Shown: positions 33,570-46,100 of the stretch, one piece after another | Layout: each line of letters opens with the position of its first letter | Numbering within the stretch: the stretch's first letter is position 1 | From: Lunularia cruciata | Lineage: Eukaryota; Streptophyta; Marchantiopsida; Lunulariales; Lunulariaceae | NCBI GenBank assembly: GCA_948567375.1 | Contig: OX419761.1 | Location: 15,414,243 to 15,478,242 of the forward strand | DNA: 64,000 bases | Direction: 5' to 3' | Notes under the pieces: generated by a model | What the model was told of the DNA's origin: nothing | Databases searched by the model: none | The model's input: the letters and a program-made list of their open reading frames with translations, nothing else | Made by a program: the position numbers and the translations under genes

Positions 33570-36230
33570 ATGCAAACAAATTTGTAAAAGAAAATAGTGA
33601 ACTTTGACAGTCTTAAAAATGTAAATTTACGTTCTATATGTAGAAACCCCATAATGTTTGGCCTCGGCGATCCGTTGAACACGAACCGTCTTAATCGCTT
33701 TGAACCAAAGAAGACCGCTACTGAGACCTTAAAGCCTACTACGACTCGCACTAAAACCGCAGATAAGGAGACCAACTCATTGATCCTCCATGGAAATATG
33801 TCATTAATATCCTTAGCTCTCGACGCTGCAGGATTGGCTTTCCCTGGTTTCGGAGACTCTCTACATGGGTCCAGGGGCAAACCGCACAGTCCAGGATTTC
33901 CTTCGAACATTGTCGTCTTCATCGATTGAAGTTGGATGGAAGTAGGAATCGACCCTTCGAGATCGTTGAAGCTCACAGTGAGAAAACTCAAAGTCGTAAA
34001 CTGCGCAAAGCTTACTGGTATTCACCTTGTCAAGTCGTTGTCAGAAAGATCCAAGGATTCCAACCTGGTGAGATTTGAGAGACTGGAAGGTATGGACCCT
34101 TCAAACCTGTTGCCGGAAAGAGTCAAGTACAACATTCGCGTAGACTGCCCAAGGGCTCAGGAATGGGACCGATGAAATGGTTTCGGGATATTTCAAAGGA
34201 AACTCGAAGCAATACCAGGTAGTCCAGATGGAGATCTTGGCCTTTACCAAACACCACCAACCTTTCCTTACGGACCTCGCCACTGTTCATGCTAATGCTG
34301 TTTTCACTTGGGCGATTGAAACCTTGCAAATTTGATAAGCTTTCTTGGGGGGACCCGTGAAACCTATTGTTTGGCAGGTCCAGAACCTGGAGAGTGGTCA
34401 GCGACGCAATCCAACTGGGAAATCCACCCGTCAAGTTGTTGGATCCTACCAGAAGAGCTTGGAGTGATTTGTTAAATATTGTAAACTTGATGTTATTGCT
34501 CAAGTCGAGCAATGACAAATTTCTACAATCACCTAAACAAGCAGGAATTAGACCGCTGATCAGATTGTTTGCAACTGAGAGAATTTCCAGTGAGCTCCCT
34601 TCCCGACCGACACTACTTGGCAGGAGTCGATTGGTTCTATCATGTTTAGGTCGGAGTCGAACTGACGAGGATAAATCGCGACATTATGCGATATATGACC
34701 TTCCAGCTGATTGTCAGAATTATCAAGATTTTCCAGAGTATGTAGAGAGGAAACCAAATTTCTAGGAATAGTGCCAGAAAGCTGATTTCCAAACAGCAGC
34801 AATGTTGTCAGGTTCTTTAAGCTACCGAGGTTGAACGGTATCGATCCTGAAAGCAGATTCTGATGGAGATACAGAGTTTCCAATGACGAGCAATTACCCA
34901 GAGACCCGGGAATGAAACCTGTGATTCGATTACTTGAAACCCCGAGAGCGACCAACCTCCAACGTTGCCCAAACGATGAGGGGATAGTACCTGTAAATCT
35001 ATTGTCCTCCAGGTACATAGACCGCAACTCTATCAATCTCCCCAGCTCTGACGGTACCTCTCCTGCCAAGTTGTTTATAGCCAGATCAAGCCGCTCTAGC
35101 TCGGAGCAATTTACTAGGGAAACTGGAATGCTGCCGGTGAGTTCGTTCTCATACAGGATAAGATTCTTCAAGTCTTCTAACTGCCCTGGCTCCAGATGAA
35201 CCTTCCCCCTCAGCTTGTTTACAGACAGATCAAGTGTCTGGAACCTCCTACAATTTGCTAACGAAATGGGAATAGTACCGGTAGTCCATTGTCAAAGAAC
35301 AACGAAGTGTTGCACCTGTTTTAAATCCCCAAGCTCCGATGGTATTCCTCCCGTCAAACTATTTTCCGACATATCCAGCTCCAGTAACTTGGAGAACTTG
35401 CTTAACGCATTGGGAATCAAACCTTTAAGTCCATTGTCGTACAAGTATAAATATTGCAGTTCTCCTAATTCTCCTAGTTCTGATGGTATCCTCCCGGTCA
35501 AGGTGTTCTCGAACAAGGCGAGTGATTGTAACCTGGAGCAATTGCCCAAAGGAGCGGGCGGATATTTCTCCTGTATTGCTGTCCAACCACAAGTGTTCCA
35601 ACTCGGCCAACTCCTCGAGTTCCAGCGGTATCTTCCAGGTCAGATAGTTTTTGGCTAGAACAGGGCGCTGCAGCATGGAGCATCTGATCAGAGAAAATGG
35701 AATCTCCCCTCTTAGAATATTTCCATATAGCGCCAAAATTCTCAGCTTTATTATACGACCAATCTTTTTGCGATTAGACCTGTCAGGCTGTTTTGAGACA
35801 AATCAAGTACTTTCATCTTGACACAATTCCATAACAACTTGGGAATAGATCCTGACAATGAGTTGTCGGATAGATCTAGTAGTTGAAGGGAAGGAAGATT
35901 GCATAACGACGAATGGAGCTCATCACGCAATTTCATGCCAGTCAAATTGATGCTCCAAACTCACTGGAAGAAAGCTTTCACTGCATCCCCCGTCCAGAAG
36001 CAAGGACTCGTTTGCTTCTGCCTCCCATTTTGAGAGTTCTCCATTCGAATCGTGGTAGAGTTCTTGAACTTCATCAAAATCTCTACCTCAGACGATGGTG
36101 ATACAGGTTTGTTATGATGGACCGGTAACTGCAGCACTTGAAAGATTACGGAATGCATCCGGTTCGGGAGCGTTAGGTGGAAAAGGAACCAAACCAGAAC
36201 CCATTTTCTCTGCCTGATGACAACCGGAAG
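33570..36230 (-). pseudogene. RLP-D2: broken LRR receptor-like protein
   Basis: Paralogue of RLP-D1. In order: N-terminal cap (EILMKFKNS, about 36090-36060); LRRs of the LTGxIP type (35900-34050) with a longer open stretch at 35171-34560 of about eight repeats; the cap GNPGLCGLPLDPC (about 33900); and a membrane segment (AVLVRVVVGFKVSVAVFF, about 33775-33705). Lesions of its own include a four-base insertion near 35565 (a repeated CCGC) and a missing stretch near 35750. A one-base deletion near 34675 is shared with D1. No kinase domain is seen. The 3' flank holds module M at 32360-32930. Confidence 0.85.
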
Positions 36231-36499
36231 TGTCATTTCCTGTTATCACGCCACGCATGAGCTCTGTGTTCCCCATCTGTATACACTGATGGATCAACAC
36301 CGTGTAGACAGAAACGAACCGCAGAGTCTTCAAATAGGTCAATCCTGCTCCGATATCCATTCCGTGTTCTTCGCAACGCTTCATTCTGATACAAGCTTGT
36401 GCTCCGTATTCACTGAAGAAATTAGAGCTCCTGAACCAGTTCATTGTCGCACCAACGTTTTCCTCGACGTTACTGTCCTGGAGTACGTCAACTCCATCA

Positions 36500-38128
36500 C
36501 AGGTTAGTAATGGTAATGCATATGATGATATGCCTCATACGTGCCTCCTCATACATGTACCTTCAAGACATGGGTAGGAAAAATAGACACAAGTCAACGT
36601 TGCTGTTACACCGAACATTGCTTTTAGTAACAAGGAAAGGTTACAAATTCCGTCATGTAACTTAATATCTGGTGTGTGTGGGCTGATGTGGTAAGAGTTT
36701 GAGTTTGGTGGGCCTATTTTATGGGTTTCCACATTTTTACTCTTCATTTGATTCTTGTAGTGGTTTTAAGCATTAGAATACTAACATGTTTCCGCCGAGG
36801 TGTTTAGATTTTCTCCACATATTACCTCATGTTTTCTTGTCACATTATACATCTGTTTATAATAGCATTTGGAAAACGAAATGGCCGCTAGAGTTACGTA
36901 TGCCTATGGATTCTCTTGAGTAGCATGAACGAATATTTCTAATCAAGTAATATAAATCATACATCCTTCTTTTTACAGTAATCATAAGAGAATATGGTCT
37001 ATAAAATTGGAGACTTATTTGTTATTTGATAGGTTTTTCATTATTTATTTATATTTCTACGATTATTTTCACTAAATTATGCATATAATATATCTGTATG
37101 AATTGAAGTCTTTTGATTGTTTTTCTTATATGATCATCCATATAGTGAAGTGTTATAGTAAGATTTTAGTATATCTTGGTGTGTATATCTATATGTCTAC
37201 CTTGTCATTGTTATTATTGGTATATTTATTTTTACTGAAGTTAAAACTTCCTGTTATAGAGAGTTTAGGTTAAATTATGGCTCATGCTTTTTCTTTGCGT
37301 GAGGGATATTCTTATCATGGTTTACCATAGCATGTCAGAATATTTCCAGCGTTATTATTGGAACATTAGTGTCTAACGAGGTTAAGATTATCTTTTACGA
37401 TAATGAGTTCAGCTCATGCTTTTCACTTAATTAATGATTTTTATTATAAAAGTCCTTCTAATATTTATTATATTTAAGTTATTTTATTTACCAGGTTAGC
37501 ACTTTCTTGTGTTTGTTTTAATATGTCGTGCAATGAAGAGAAAATCATGGATTAAAAAAGTCAGAATTCCATTCACAAAGAATGATATTCTACCTAATAC
37601 CTATTACAAGATAAGACATAAAATAATTGTGTAATAAGATGATGCGAATCAGCTTATTTATACTATATTAAATATGAAAATCTTCAATCCAACTGGTCAT
37701 CATAGTCAAATTAAGGAGACCGTTAAAATGTAGATTGATCAAACCGTACCAATGACAAAAAGCAAAGTTATCATTTTCATGCTATGTCTATAGAGACTCA
37801 CTTTTTGGAGGTTTGGTCGCTTTCCAAATTGTATAATGCATCACTAGGAACAAACTGGATGGGCTTTCTTACCAACTAAAGTGGTGTGAAGTTGACTGAT
37901 CTCGATCCGACCCAAAACACAATTCCACTCAATTAAAGGAGTTGAAATTAGAAATTAAAATTGAGAGCACTATTGAAATTGAAGGGAAGAAGTCTTCAGT
38001 CTGGCGCAATACAATATATATGTAGTGCTCAAACCGTGTTCTCTCTTTTGACTATTTATACATGTGAAATTTCCTACGTATCATGTGTTAAAAAATGGAC
38101 CAAAAAGCCAAATAATATACCCTAAAGG
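36500..38128. other. AT-rich upstream flank of RLP-D2
   Basis: Duplicate of 10920-12590, with scattered indels. No coding sequence recognised. It ends abruptly where HNL-C begins. Confidence 0.5.
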
Positions 38129-38134
38129 AAAAGA

Positions 38135-40202
38135 ATCAAATCACATCTAAAGTCAGAGGTAGCCCTTCGCACGTCGCCACAATCTGTTTCACCAACTCCT
38201 TGGGTATTGCTTCTAAGGTGGGGCTTTGCACACGAGCTTTGAATAGTGTCAGTGCATCATGATGTGACATGAAGGAGAGAACATGTTTGCCGAAAACACT
38301 TCTATCCGTTTGAATGCGAGAAATTACTACCAAACGACTACCTTCTCCGTAAAAGATTCCTTTCAAGTGATTCATCATGTCGGCTGCATTATCACAGTCA
38401 TCCAACATCAGTAGAACTTTCTTTCCCTGTAACAGTCTCAATGTGTCCCAATCACCCTGGAGCTCAACGCTGACTTGCCTCCCGTTGCCTTCATACAAGT
38501 TTGCCACGACCAGTTTCCAGAAATCTTTCCGACTGAGATTGTGATCAAGGATTTCAACAAAGCAGACATAGTGAAATTGGCTTTGAATTCTCAGCAGAAC
38601 TTGTTTCGCAAGTATCGATTTGCCTAGACCACTCATTCCCACCAGCAGTATCTGCTTCGATCCTCCCTCTGACAATTTGAGCGCTTCCATGAATTCGCTG
38701 ATACGATCTCCGAACTCGATTATCCCCTCAGGAAGTCCAAGATGGTTCTCTCATCCTACTTTTCTTGACTCCTGCTTAATGGAAAGAAGACACAAGAATC
38801 AGCAAGAACCGCAATTCCTCAACGAGGCAAAACAGCAAGGTCATGTTAGACAACTGACCGAATTCCCCCAATATCCAAAATTCCAGAAGATTTGACCCAA
38901 TAGGATTGATAACATTGATCGAATTGGGATTGACTTGAAAGTTACTGGTTTTCTTATTTTACACCATACCTCCTCGAGACAGATAGTTTGCAAGAAATGG
39001 ACCAAATGCTGAAAACTATCTGACGTCTTGTCCACTGGCTTGCAGATAGTAAAATGGTCTACTCCACGAATTGCACAGAAGTCGTCCATGTCAGGTCGGG
39101 CAGATGCTTCTTCAACCAACTGAAAAGAATCGCGAGGAGAGTATCCCGGTACCCATTCCCATACCTACAGACACATGAAAATCATAGACCATCGTAATCA
39201 CTAAACTCTTGGCAGTAAAGCTCTATTGAAGAACTGTGCCGATGCCCACTATGATACCAAAACTTCTGTTTAGATACATAGTAATGGGAAAACCACTAAA
39301 ACTAGTATTGTGATATACAATACAAGAATGACCAGAAGGCAAAATTACAAGAATTACCTTCCGCAGGTTTTGTATGATGGAGAGACTTCGCACTTGAGTT
39401 TCATCCTTTTCCATAACACCACATGTCTTCCAACCGTATTGGATCCGCAACTTTGCAAATTCTGCGTTGATTCTAGCACCCTCCGCACTTAGGAGTTCCA
39501 TATATTCCAGCAAAGGATTTCTAGGCTTTGATGAGCCCCCCAAGCACATCCTGGATCCTTGTTGAGGTGTCCCGTAGAAGAACAATCCTCTCAAATTGCT
39601 CAAAAAATTGGAATACTCGCGGATTCCAGACTTTGTGTTTGCTCTTTGACGTTCCACTTGTAGACAGACCTCTTTCATGACCAGCCCACCTACACTGTGA
39701 CCGACCAGAACAACCGGCCAGTGCTGCCCAATGTTTCCAAAATGGATCAGAGATTGGGCAAGATACTCGCCTGTAAGATGCATATCCATTCTTCCGTGTG
39801 AAGGAGAAACTTTCAGACTCGAATCGTAAGAGACTGAGAGTACACGAGCTTGAGGGAACTGTTGGACAAGCAAAGTGCCGAGCCAACACGCTGAGTTGTC
39901 TCTCAGCATCCAAGTTTGGATGTGTGCCTCTTCGAAATCGTTCCGCACATAACCGTGAAAGAATATCACCTCCATAGTGATATCTCCAGATACCGGTCGG
40001 TGAATTTCGTAAATAGCATCACTCACCTGCAAGTCCCAACATGAGGGTTCTTATTCATTATTACAAAACGTAATTGGACCCATGAACCTATGCAAATGCT
40101 TTTGCAATTAATGTATAAAGAAATGGACAGCAAAGCAATCATGGATTAGAGCAATACCTGCTGATAGCTGCCACAAACTGAACCAGACCCAGAATTGGAA
40201 GC
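38135..40202 (-). pseudogene. HNL-C: HNL gene truncated inside the NB-ARC
   Basis: Close paralogue of HNL-B with the same exon sizes where present: short first exon ending 40156, hydrolase exon 40026-39358 (669 nt), His exon 39164-38970 (195 nt) and part of the NB-ARC exon from 38771. The hydrolase is open and keeps Ser at the nucleophile elbow (GHSVGG; AGT at 39694-39696). The NB-ARC exon has a TGA at 38751-38753, its seventh codon. It then stays open through GMSGLGKS, kinase-2 (LLMLDDCD) and GLPLTLDVI, where similarity stops at 38135. No RNBS-D, MHD or LRR exists. At most a hydrolase-only protein of about 312 residues could be made. The first exon ends at a donor CAG|GTATTG. Confidence 0.85.
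39358..40026 (-). other. HNL-C hydrolase exon, intact, with Ser nucleophile
   Basis: 223 codons with no stop or frameshift; differs from the HNL-B exon at a modest number of positions. The motif VVLVGHSVGGLVMK has the canonical Ser. With the next exon (His in GVDHFTICKP) the core residues of a hydrolase are present, so this truncated gene retains the more orthodox active site. Confidence 0.85.
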
Positions 40203-41175
40203 CGCCATAGTCACGTATGGATGCTGTGGATTGTCGCCCCGGAATAGATCAAATGTGGATGCAGCAACCACGTATAATAGCTGATGACACAAGACATGAC
40301 AAACTACTATAAATTTGCTTTTTTCTCTGGTTTCTATGTATTCAATCCCTCTTTCTGTTTCATCGCAAAGCATAATGACGTGTAGGAGTTTTGCCTTTCC
40401 GACGCTACTATACAAATACAATGTTTTGAAATGTGTTGTCAATTTCATGAAATGTAATGCCGTCGTACTATACCAGTCTCAATGCTAGTCTCAAGCAGAA
40501 AGAAAAGTTTTACTGACTGACGTTTGAGCACAGGTTTTCCTCAACATGATGAACAATATGTAGGTGAAGCCCGAACTGAACCCGAGCAATGCAAAAACTT
40601 CCACTCAGCAGATCGGAAACAAACTAAAAAATGTCTGTACGAGCAGATGCTGGTAAGCAGTGTAGACTTGCCTTGCCCTGTTCTCAGGTCCATCGAAGAA
40701 GATAACTCTCACTTCGATATTTCTGTCAATAGCACTGTTTTGCAGCGTTTCGACTGAAATATGCTCTGAAGAGACACTGAGAGGAGTTGCGAGTTCGTCC
40801 AGTATTCTCTCAGGAAGAATTCTCAACATAGGAAGCTCTGCGAGCGAGTTCCTTCCAAGCTCAAATCCAGAACTATCAGTTGCAGTACTTACTCGTTCAT
40901 GGCCATAAGACTTGCAGAAAATGCAATATCTCCAGCTTCTCTCATTTGGTAGAACCAGAAGTTATACACCACCATACCGAAATGGCGATCAGTTTTCCTT
41001 CGATACCCTGCCGGTGTACTTTCTTGGTCAAAAAAGTCATCGCAGAGTCGGTGAAAGCGTGTACAGTATGGAAATGAGTGCAGAAGTCTTCGGGAGAAGG
41101 TCTTTCTGTAGCACAATTCTTTACCATTTTCCGTGTGAAATCGCACTAAATTCCTTATGACAGAGCAGTACAATT
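40150..41175 (-). other. Upstream flank of HNL-C with conserved coding-like segments
   Basis: Matches the HNL-B upstream flank. On the minus strand: KAKLLHVIMLCD to the start ATG; an open stretch around 40890-40690 containing LPMLRILPERILDELATPLSVSSEH and RNIEVRVIFFDGPE; and VYNFWFYQMREAG near 40960. Unlike HNL-B, the middle segment has no stop. Between the second and first segments a GC-AG intron (AG|GCAAGT ... TATAG) would join in phase in both copies. A fragment of the same segment lies at about 60540-60620. Function unknown. Confidence 0.4.
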
Positions 41176-42630
41176 AGACATACTCTTTTATATAAATGTC
41201 CACACAATACCTTACGTACGTATGTGGTGAGAATTTAGTTACGGTGTGGTGGTTCTCAATAGAAGTTCTTAAATGTGGATAAACGTGTTGGTGATATGAA
41301 TATTGGGGTTTTTTACCTATTTTTGCCTATTTTATTCAACCCTATTTTATCTATTTTGTCTAAGCCTTGTACGGGCTGGATGGAGTCTTCCCATCCTTCG
41401 AGTTTTCTACGCGGCCACCCTCTCGCAAAATATGAATCAACCTTTCATTGAATTGAGATAATTGATTATTTATTGTATCTGCGTATGTATCAATTAGAAG
41501 GTATTTGAACACCCTTGTGTAATGTGAGAGATGTGTCGGAGCTCTAGATCTCTTTGTGATTGCTCTTAAATTACCGAAGACATTAACGAGTATGTTGTGT
41601 TTAAAGACCAGTTTCTAGACTTAAAAGACGAACACTATATCAACGACTTTTTGTGTCGAGGAGACCATTGCTTTCCATCTCAACTCACCTTCATGCAGAG
41701 AATTTGAATATATTGAATGAATACCTATATAAACTGGACTGGGCTATCATGATGGAGGTTGTGTGATCTCATACGCAAATATAGAGATGTAATTGTTAAT
41801 AGGTGTAAGTACCACAGGCTTTCTGCAATATGGCGATGCTTACAATAACAATTACAATGACGGTATACAAACATCATATAGCGGATGAATATCGGATCTG
41901 CATTACAAAGTTGAAATTTTTGGAATAAGAAATAAAATTTATAAGACATGCCCACATTACTTCAGAGTATGTATGAAAATATACGTCACCTCTGAGATAT
42001 GTGTGAACAAGATTATCAACGTTGCTTTAACTAATTTTTTGCTAATATCATCACAGCTTGATATGATAAAGAGATAATGTTACCTACTTTTATGAAAGTT
42101 TAGGAATTGGATCAGCATTCCGTTTATATAAAGGACAGTTATAGAATGCTCCAAAATTTATATACAAGTTGCTACTTAAAGGCTGGAGATTGAGCTAAAA
42201 AGCAAAGAATGAAAATAGTTCCGTGGAGGTAGGCGTCCTAGCTCGGTTCCACGTCAATTAAACTGAACTTTTCCAAATCCATATGTTATAAAACTAGATC
42301 TATGAAAACACAGCACCAATCTAATACAAGAATAAGTATAAAAAGCAAAAGCGACATAATATGAGTATCTCTCTTTCAAATTTGGAAAGGTGCCATCAAA
42401 CACCTTGAACCAGGTCACAAGAAGAACTAAAAATGTTCAAATACGTTGTTTAGAAAAGTAATAACAACTTTTTAAAAATTGGAATACTCAATTCAATCTT
42501 CAAGGAGGTGCAATGGAGCCGCCCTTGAAATTGTAATTCCAATTCCAAGGAGAACGCACAGAGCTAAAATATACAATTTTACATGGTACTTCTGAAGAGT
42601 TGGAGCAATTGGATGTCAATACGGATTGTC
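41175..42630. other. Spacer with repeat pieces
   Basis: About 41340-41400 holds module R4 on the minus strand (ggatgggaagactcc, gcccgtacaag). About 42300-42450 is an inverted match to 58870-58990 (R5; gacctggttcaaggtgtttgatggcacc-like). The rest is AT-rich and unassigned. Confidence 0.45.
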
Positions 42631-43028
42631 TGTTATGTTTGGCTTGCTATAAGTGACTTGCCTGAGCAAGAGCAAAACTTGACTGATGGAAACTCCTTGC
42701 TGTATCATGCGGTATATATTCAGTCACTTCTAAAGTTGACTATTAAAGTGACTAGTTATCTTGAGTGGTCAATACTCATGAAGTCACGCAGGTCTATATT
42801 CAGGAGTTTAGACAGATGACAGAGTGACTATCCCATGTGTTTTGTATATATATACATATGTACAATGGAAATAGAGGTTCGAAGGCTGGTGTGAGCCTGT
42901 TTCAGCCGTGGATGTAGCTTCCGGGACATGGAGTGAACCACATTATTTCCTGTTAGTCCTCTGATTTATGTTTAATGGGCCTGATGATGTGCTATTGCGA
43001 GAGGTCCTTGGGACTGTATTTTCTGACA
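42631..43028 (+). repeat. Copia 5' LTR
   Basis: 398 bp, starts TGTTATG and ends CTGACA; two bases (at) separate it from the primer-binding site. A (TA)n run lies at 42844-42858. Confidence 0.95.
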
Positions 43029-43030
43029 AT

Positions 43031-43042
43031 TGGTATCAGAGC
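43031..43042 (+). promoter_or_regulatory. Copia primer-binding site
   Basis: tggtatcagagc, complementary to the 3' end of plant initiator tRNA-Met, the usual primer of copia reverse transcription. Confidence 0.9.
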
Positions 43043-43118
43043 ATAGTTGGTCCTTAAGAGGGTCTTGAGATCTGATGGTGCAGGGAAGTGGGTCCAGAAG
43101 CAAGTCCACAGCAAAGCA

Positions 43119-46100
43119 ATGGCAGGGGTGATATCCATATCCAATGCTAAATTTGCAGTGGAGAAGTTTGATGGGAAAAACAATTTTGGACTTTGGCAAC
43201 TGAAGATGAAGGACCTTCTTGTCCAGCAAGGACTGCATGGAGCACTGAAGAAGAAAAAGGAGGACAAAAGTGATGAGGATGGGGAAGATGAAGATGCAGA
43301 TCTGAGAGCTATTAGCACTATTAGGTTGAACCTTGCTGATGAAGTGCTATACAATGTTATGAATGAGGAATCTGCACCAAAACTATGGGCCAAACTGAAA
43401 AATCTTTATATGACCAAGTCTTTGACAAACAGACTGTTTCTTAAACAGAAGTTTTATATGTTGAGGATGAAGGAAGGCCAGAGTATTATGGAGCACCTCA
43501 ATGCTTTCAACAAAATCATTTGTGAGTTGATGAGCATAGAGGTTAAGTTAGAAGAGGAGGATAAGGCATTGCTGTTATTGACTTCACTTTCTCCATCATA
43601 TGAGCATCTGGTCACAACTCTTCTATATTGGAAGGATGATATAAACTGTGAGGAGGTCACTTCAGCATTATTGTCCAATGAGATGCGAAAAAGATCCTAC
43701 CAAGAAAAGACAAATTCAGAGGCTCTATTTATCAGAGGAAGGACAAGAGAGAGAGAGCAGATCAGGAGTAAATCAAGATCCAAGTCTAGAACCGGAGGTT
43801 TCAAAGGCAAGTGCTGGATTTGTGGGAAGGTTGGACATTTCAAGAAGGATTGTAACAACAAGAGGCTTGAGTCCAATAAGGATAAAGGTCAACTTTCAGA
43901 TCAAGCAAGCATTGCTGAGTCATCTGGAGTTGTGGATGATGTTCTATGTGTTACCCAAGACAAAGATCAATTTGAGGAGTCATGGATATTGGACTCAGGT
44001 TGCTCTTACCATATGTGTCCAAATAAGGACTGGTTTCATGAGTACAAATCATTCAATGGAGGATCTGTAATAATGGGGAACAACATGGCTTGTAAAGCTA
44101 TTGGCATTGGCACAATACACATTAAGATGTTTGATGGTATTGTGAGGACTCTTGTTGATGTGAGACATGTTCCTGAGTTAAGGAAGAATTTGATATCACT
44201 AGGCACTTTGGACTCAAATGGTTGGAGGTGGGGAGCAGAAAATGGAACACTCAAGGTATCAAAAGGAGCATTGGTTGTGATGAAAGGCAAGAAGATAGGA
44301 AACCTTTATGAGCTTGTTGGAGAGACCATCACTGGAGGAATGGCAAGTACTATTTCTGAAAATGAAGATCCCAAAGATCTTACTCAGTTATGGGACCTCC
44401 GTTTGGGTCATATGAGTGAAAGGGGCTTAAGTGAATTGTCCAAGCAACAACTTCTGAAGGGCCTTAAAAGTTGGAAGTTAAAATTCTGTGAGCATTGTGT
44501 AATAGGAAAGCAACGGAGGGTAAGCTTTTCCACAGGAGTTCATTGCATAAAGGGAATTTTAGACTATGTGCATTCTGATGTTTGGGGCCCTGCACCTGTA
44601 GCTTCAAAATCTGGAGCATTATATTTCGTGTCTTTGGTTGATGATTACTCTAGGAGAGTATGGGTCTACACCATAAAGCAAAAATCAGAGGTCTTCTCTA
44701 TCTTTAAACAATGGAAGGTGATGATGGAGAAACAAATTGGAAGGAAAGTGAAGTGTTTGAGGTCTGATAATGGTGGAGAATACAAATCTGGAGAGTTTGA
44801 TAGATATTGTAAGAGTGAAGGGATAATCCATCACTTTACCATACCGGGTACTCCTCAACAAAATGGTGTGGCAGAGCGGATAAATTGTACACTCTTGGAG
44901 AAAGCAAGAAGTATGTTAAGCAATGCTGGATTGGAGAAGAGTTTTTGGGCAGAAGCTAGAAATACGGCTTGTCATTTGGTAAACATTTCTCCCTCTACTG
45001 CTATTGAGTGTAAGACACCTACGGAAAAATGGACAGGTAGGCATGTTGATTACTCTTCACTTAGAGTATTTGGATGCATAGCTTATGTTCATATTCAACA
45101 AGAACAAAGGACAAAGTTAGACTCCAAATCTAGAAAATGTATATTCTTGGGATATGAGAAGGATACAAAGGGATATAGATTGTGGGATCCAGAAAGGTGT
45201 TGTCTTGTTGTGAGTAGGGATGTAGTTTTTGATGAGACTAGTACAATGAAGACTATTACTATAGCAAAAGAAAAGAAAAAACAAATTCAGTCAGATTTTG
45301 TTAAGATAGATATTGATACTGGAAATGAAGACATTTCACCTCTTGTAGATCTACCAAGTGAACCATTAGAAGAGCAAAGCCCAGAAGTGATTCATGAACG
45401 TAGGTATCCAAATAGGGATAGAAGGCCTCCAAAGAGATTTGATGATTCTTTTGTAGCTTATGCCCTTCTTACGGAGAATGGTTAGCCTTCTTCATATGAA
45501 GAGGCAATGCAAGATCAAGAATGTCAAAAGTGGCATTGTGCAATGGATGAGGAGATGAAGTCTTTGGCCAAGAACCAAACTTGGAGACTTGAAAAATTGC
45601 CTATGGGAAAGAAGGCAATTGGTTGCAAATGGATATTTTGGAAGAAGGAAGGACTTCCAAAATCAGGTGGAGATAGATACAAAGCAAGGCTTGTAGCAAA
45701 GGGTTACAGCCAAAACGAAGGTATTGACTTAAATGAGATTTTTTCACCAGTGGTAAAAATCTCTTCAATTCGTGCACTATTGGCAATAGTTGCATTGCAT
45801 AACTTGGAATTGGAGCAACTAGATGTTACAACTGCTTTTTTACATGGAGAATTGGAGGAGGAGATTTACATGCATCAACCTGAAGGTTTTGTGGTACCAA
45901 GGAACCAGAACCTGGTTTGCAGGTTACAAAAGTCTTTATATGGACTAAAGCAAAGTCCAAGACTTTAGTACATGAAATTTGATACTTTCATGTTGAAGCA
46001 GGGATATAACAGAAGTGAATCAGATTGTTGTGTGTACCTCAAGAAGCTACATGGACCTAGAGTATTTGATTTAATCATCTTGGTACTATATGTGGATGAT

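Larger units (their letters stand above)
32160..38128. repeat. Segmental duplication, copy 2 (RLP-D2 block)
   Basis: Counterpart of 6800-12590. The left edge is at about 32160 (gtggtgcgctttttagc). The right edge is between ataccctaaaggaaa and the HNL-C sequence beginning at 38135. Copies D1 and D2 resemble each other far more than either resembles D3. Confidence 0.8.

Noticed and set aside
42583-42819. 78-codon frame
   Set aside because: It spans the copia LTR boundary and has no independent support.
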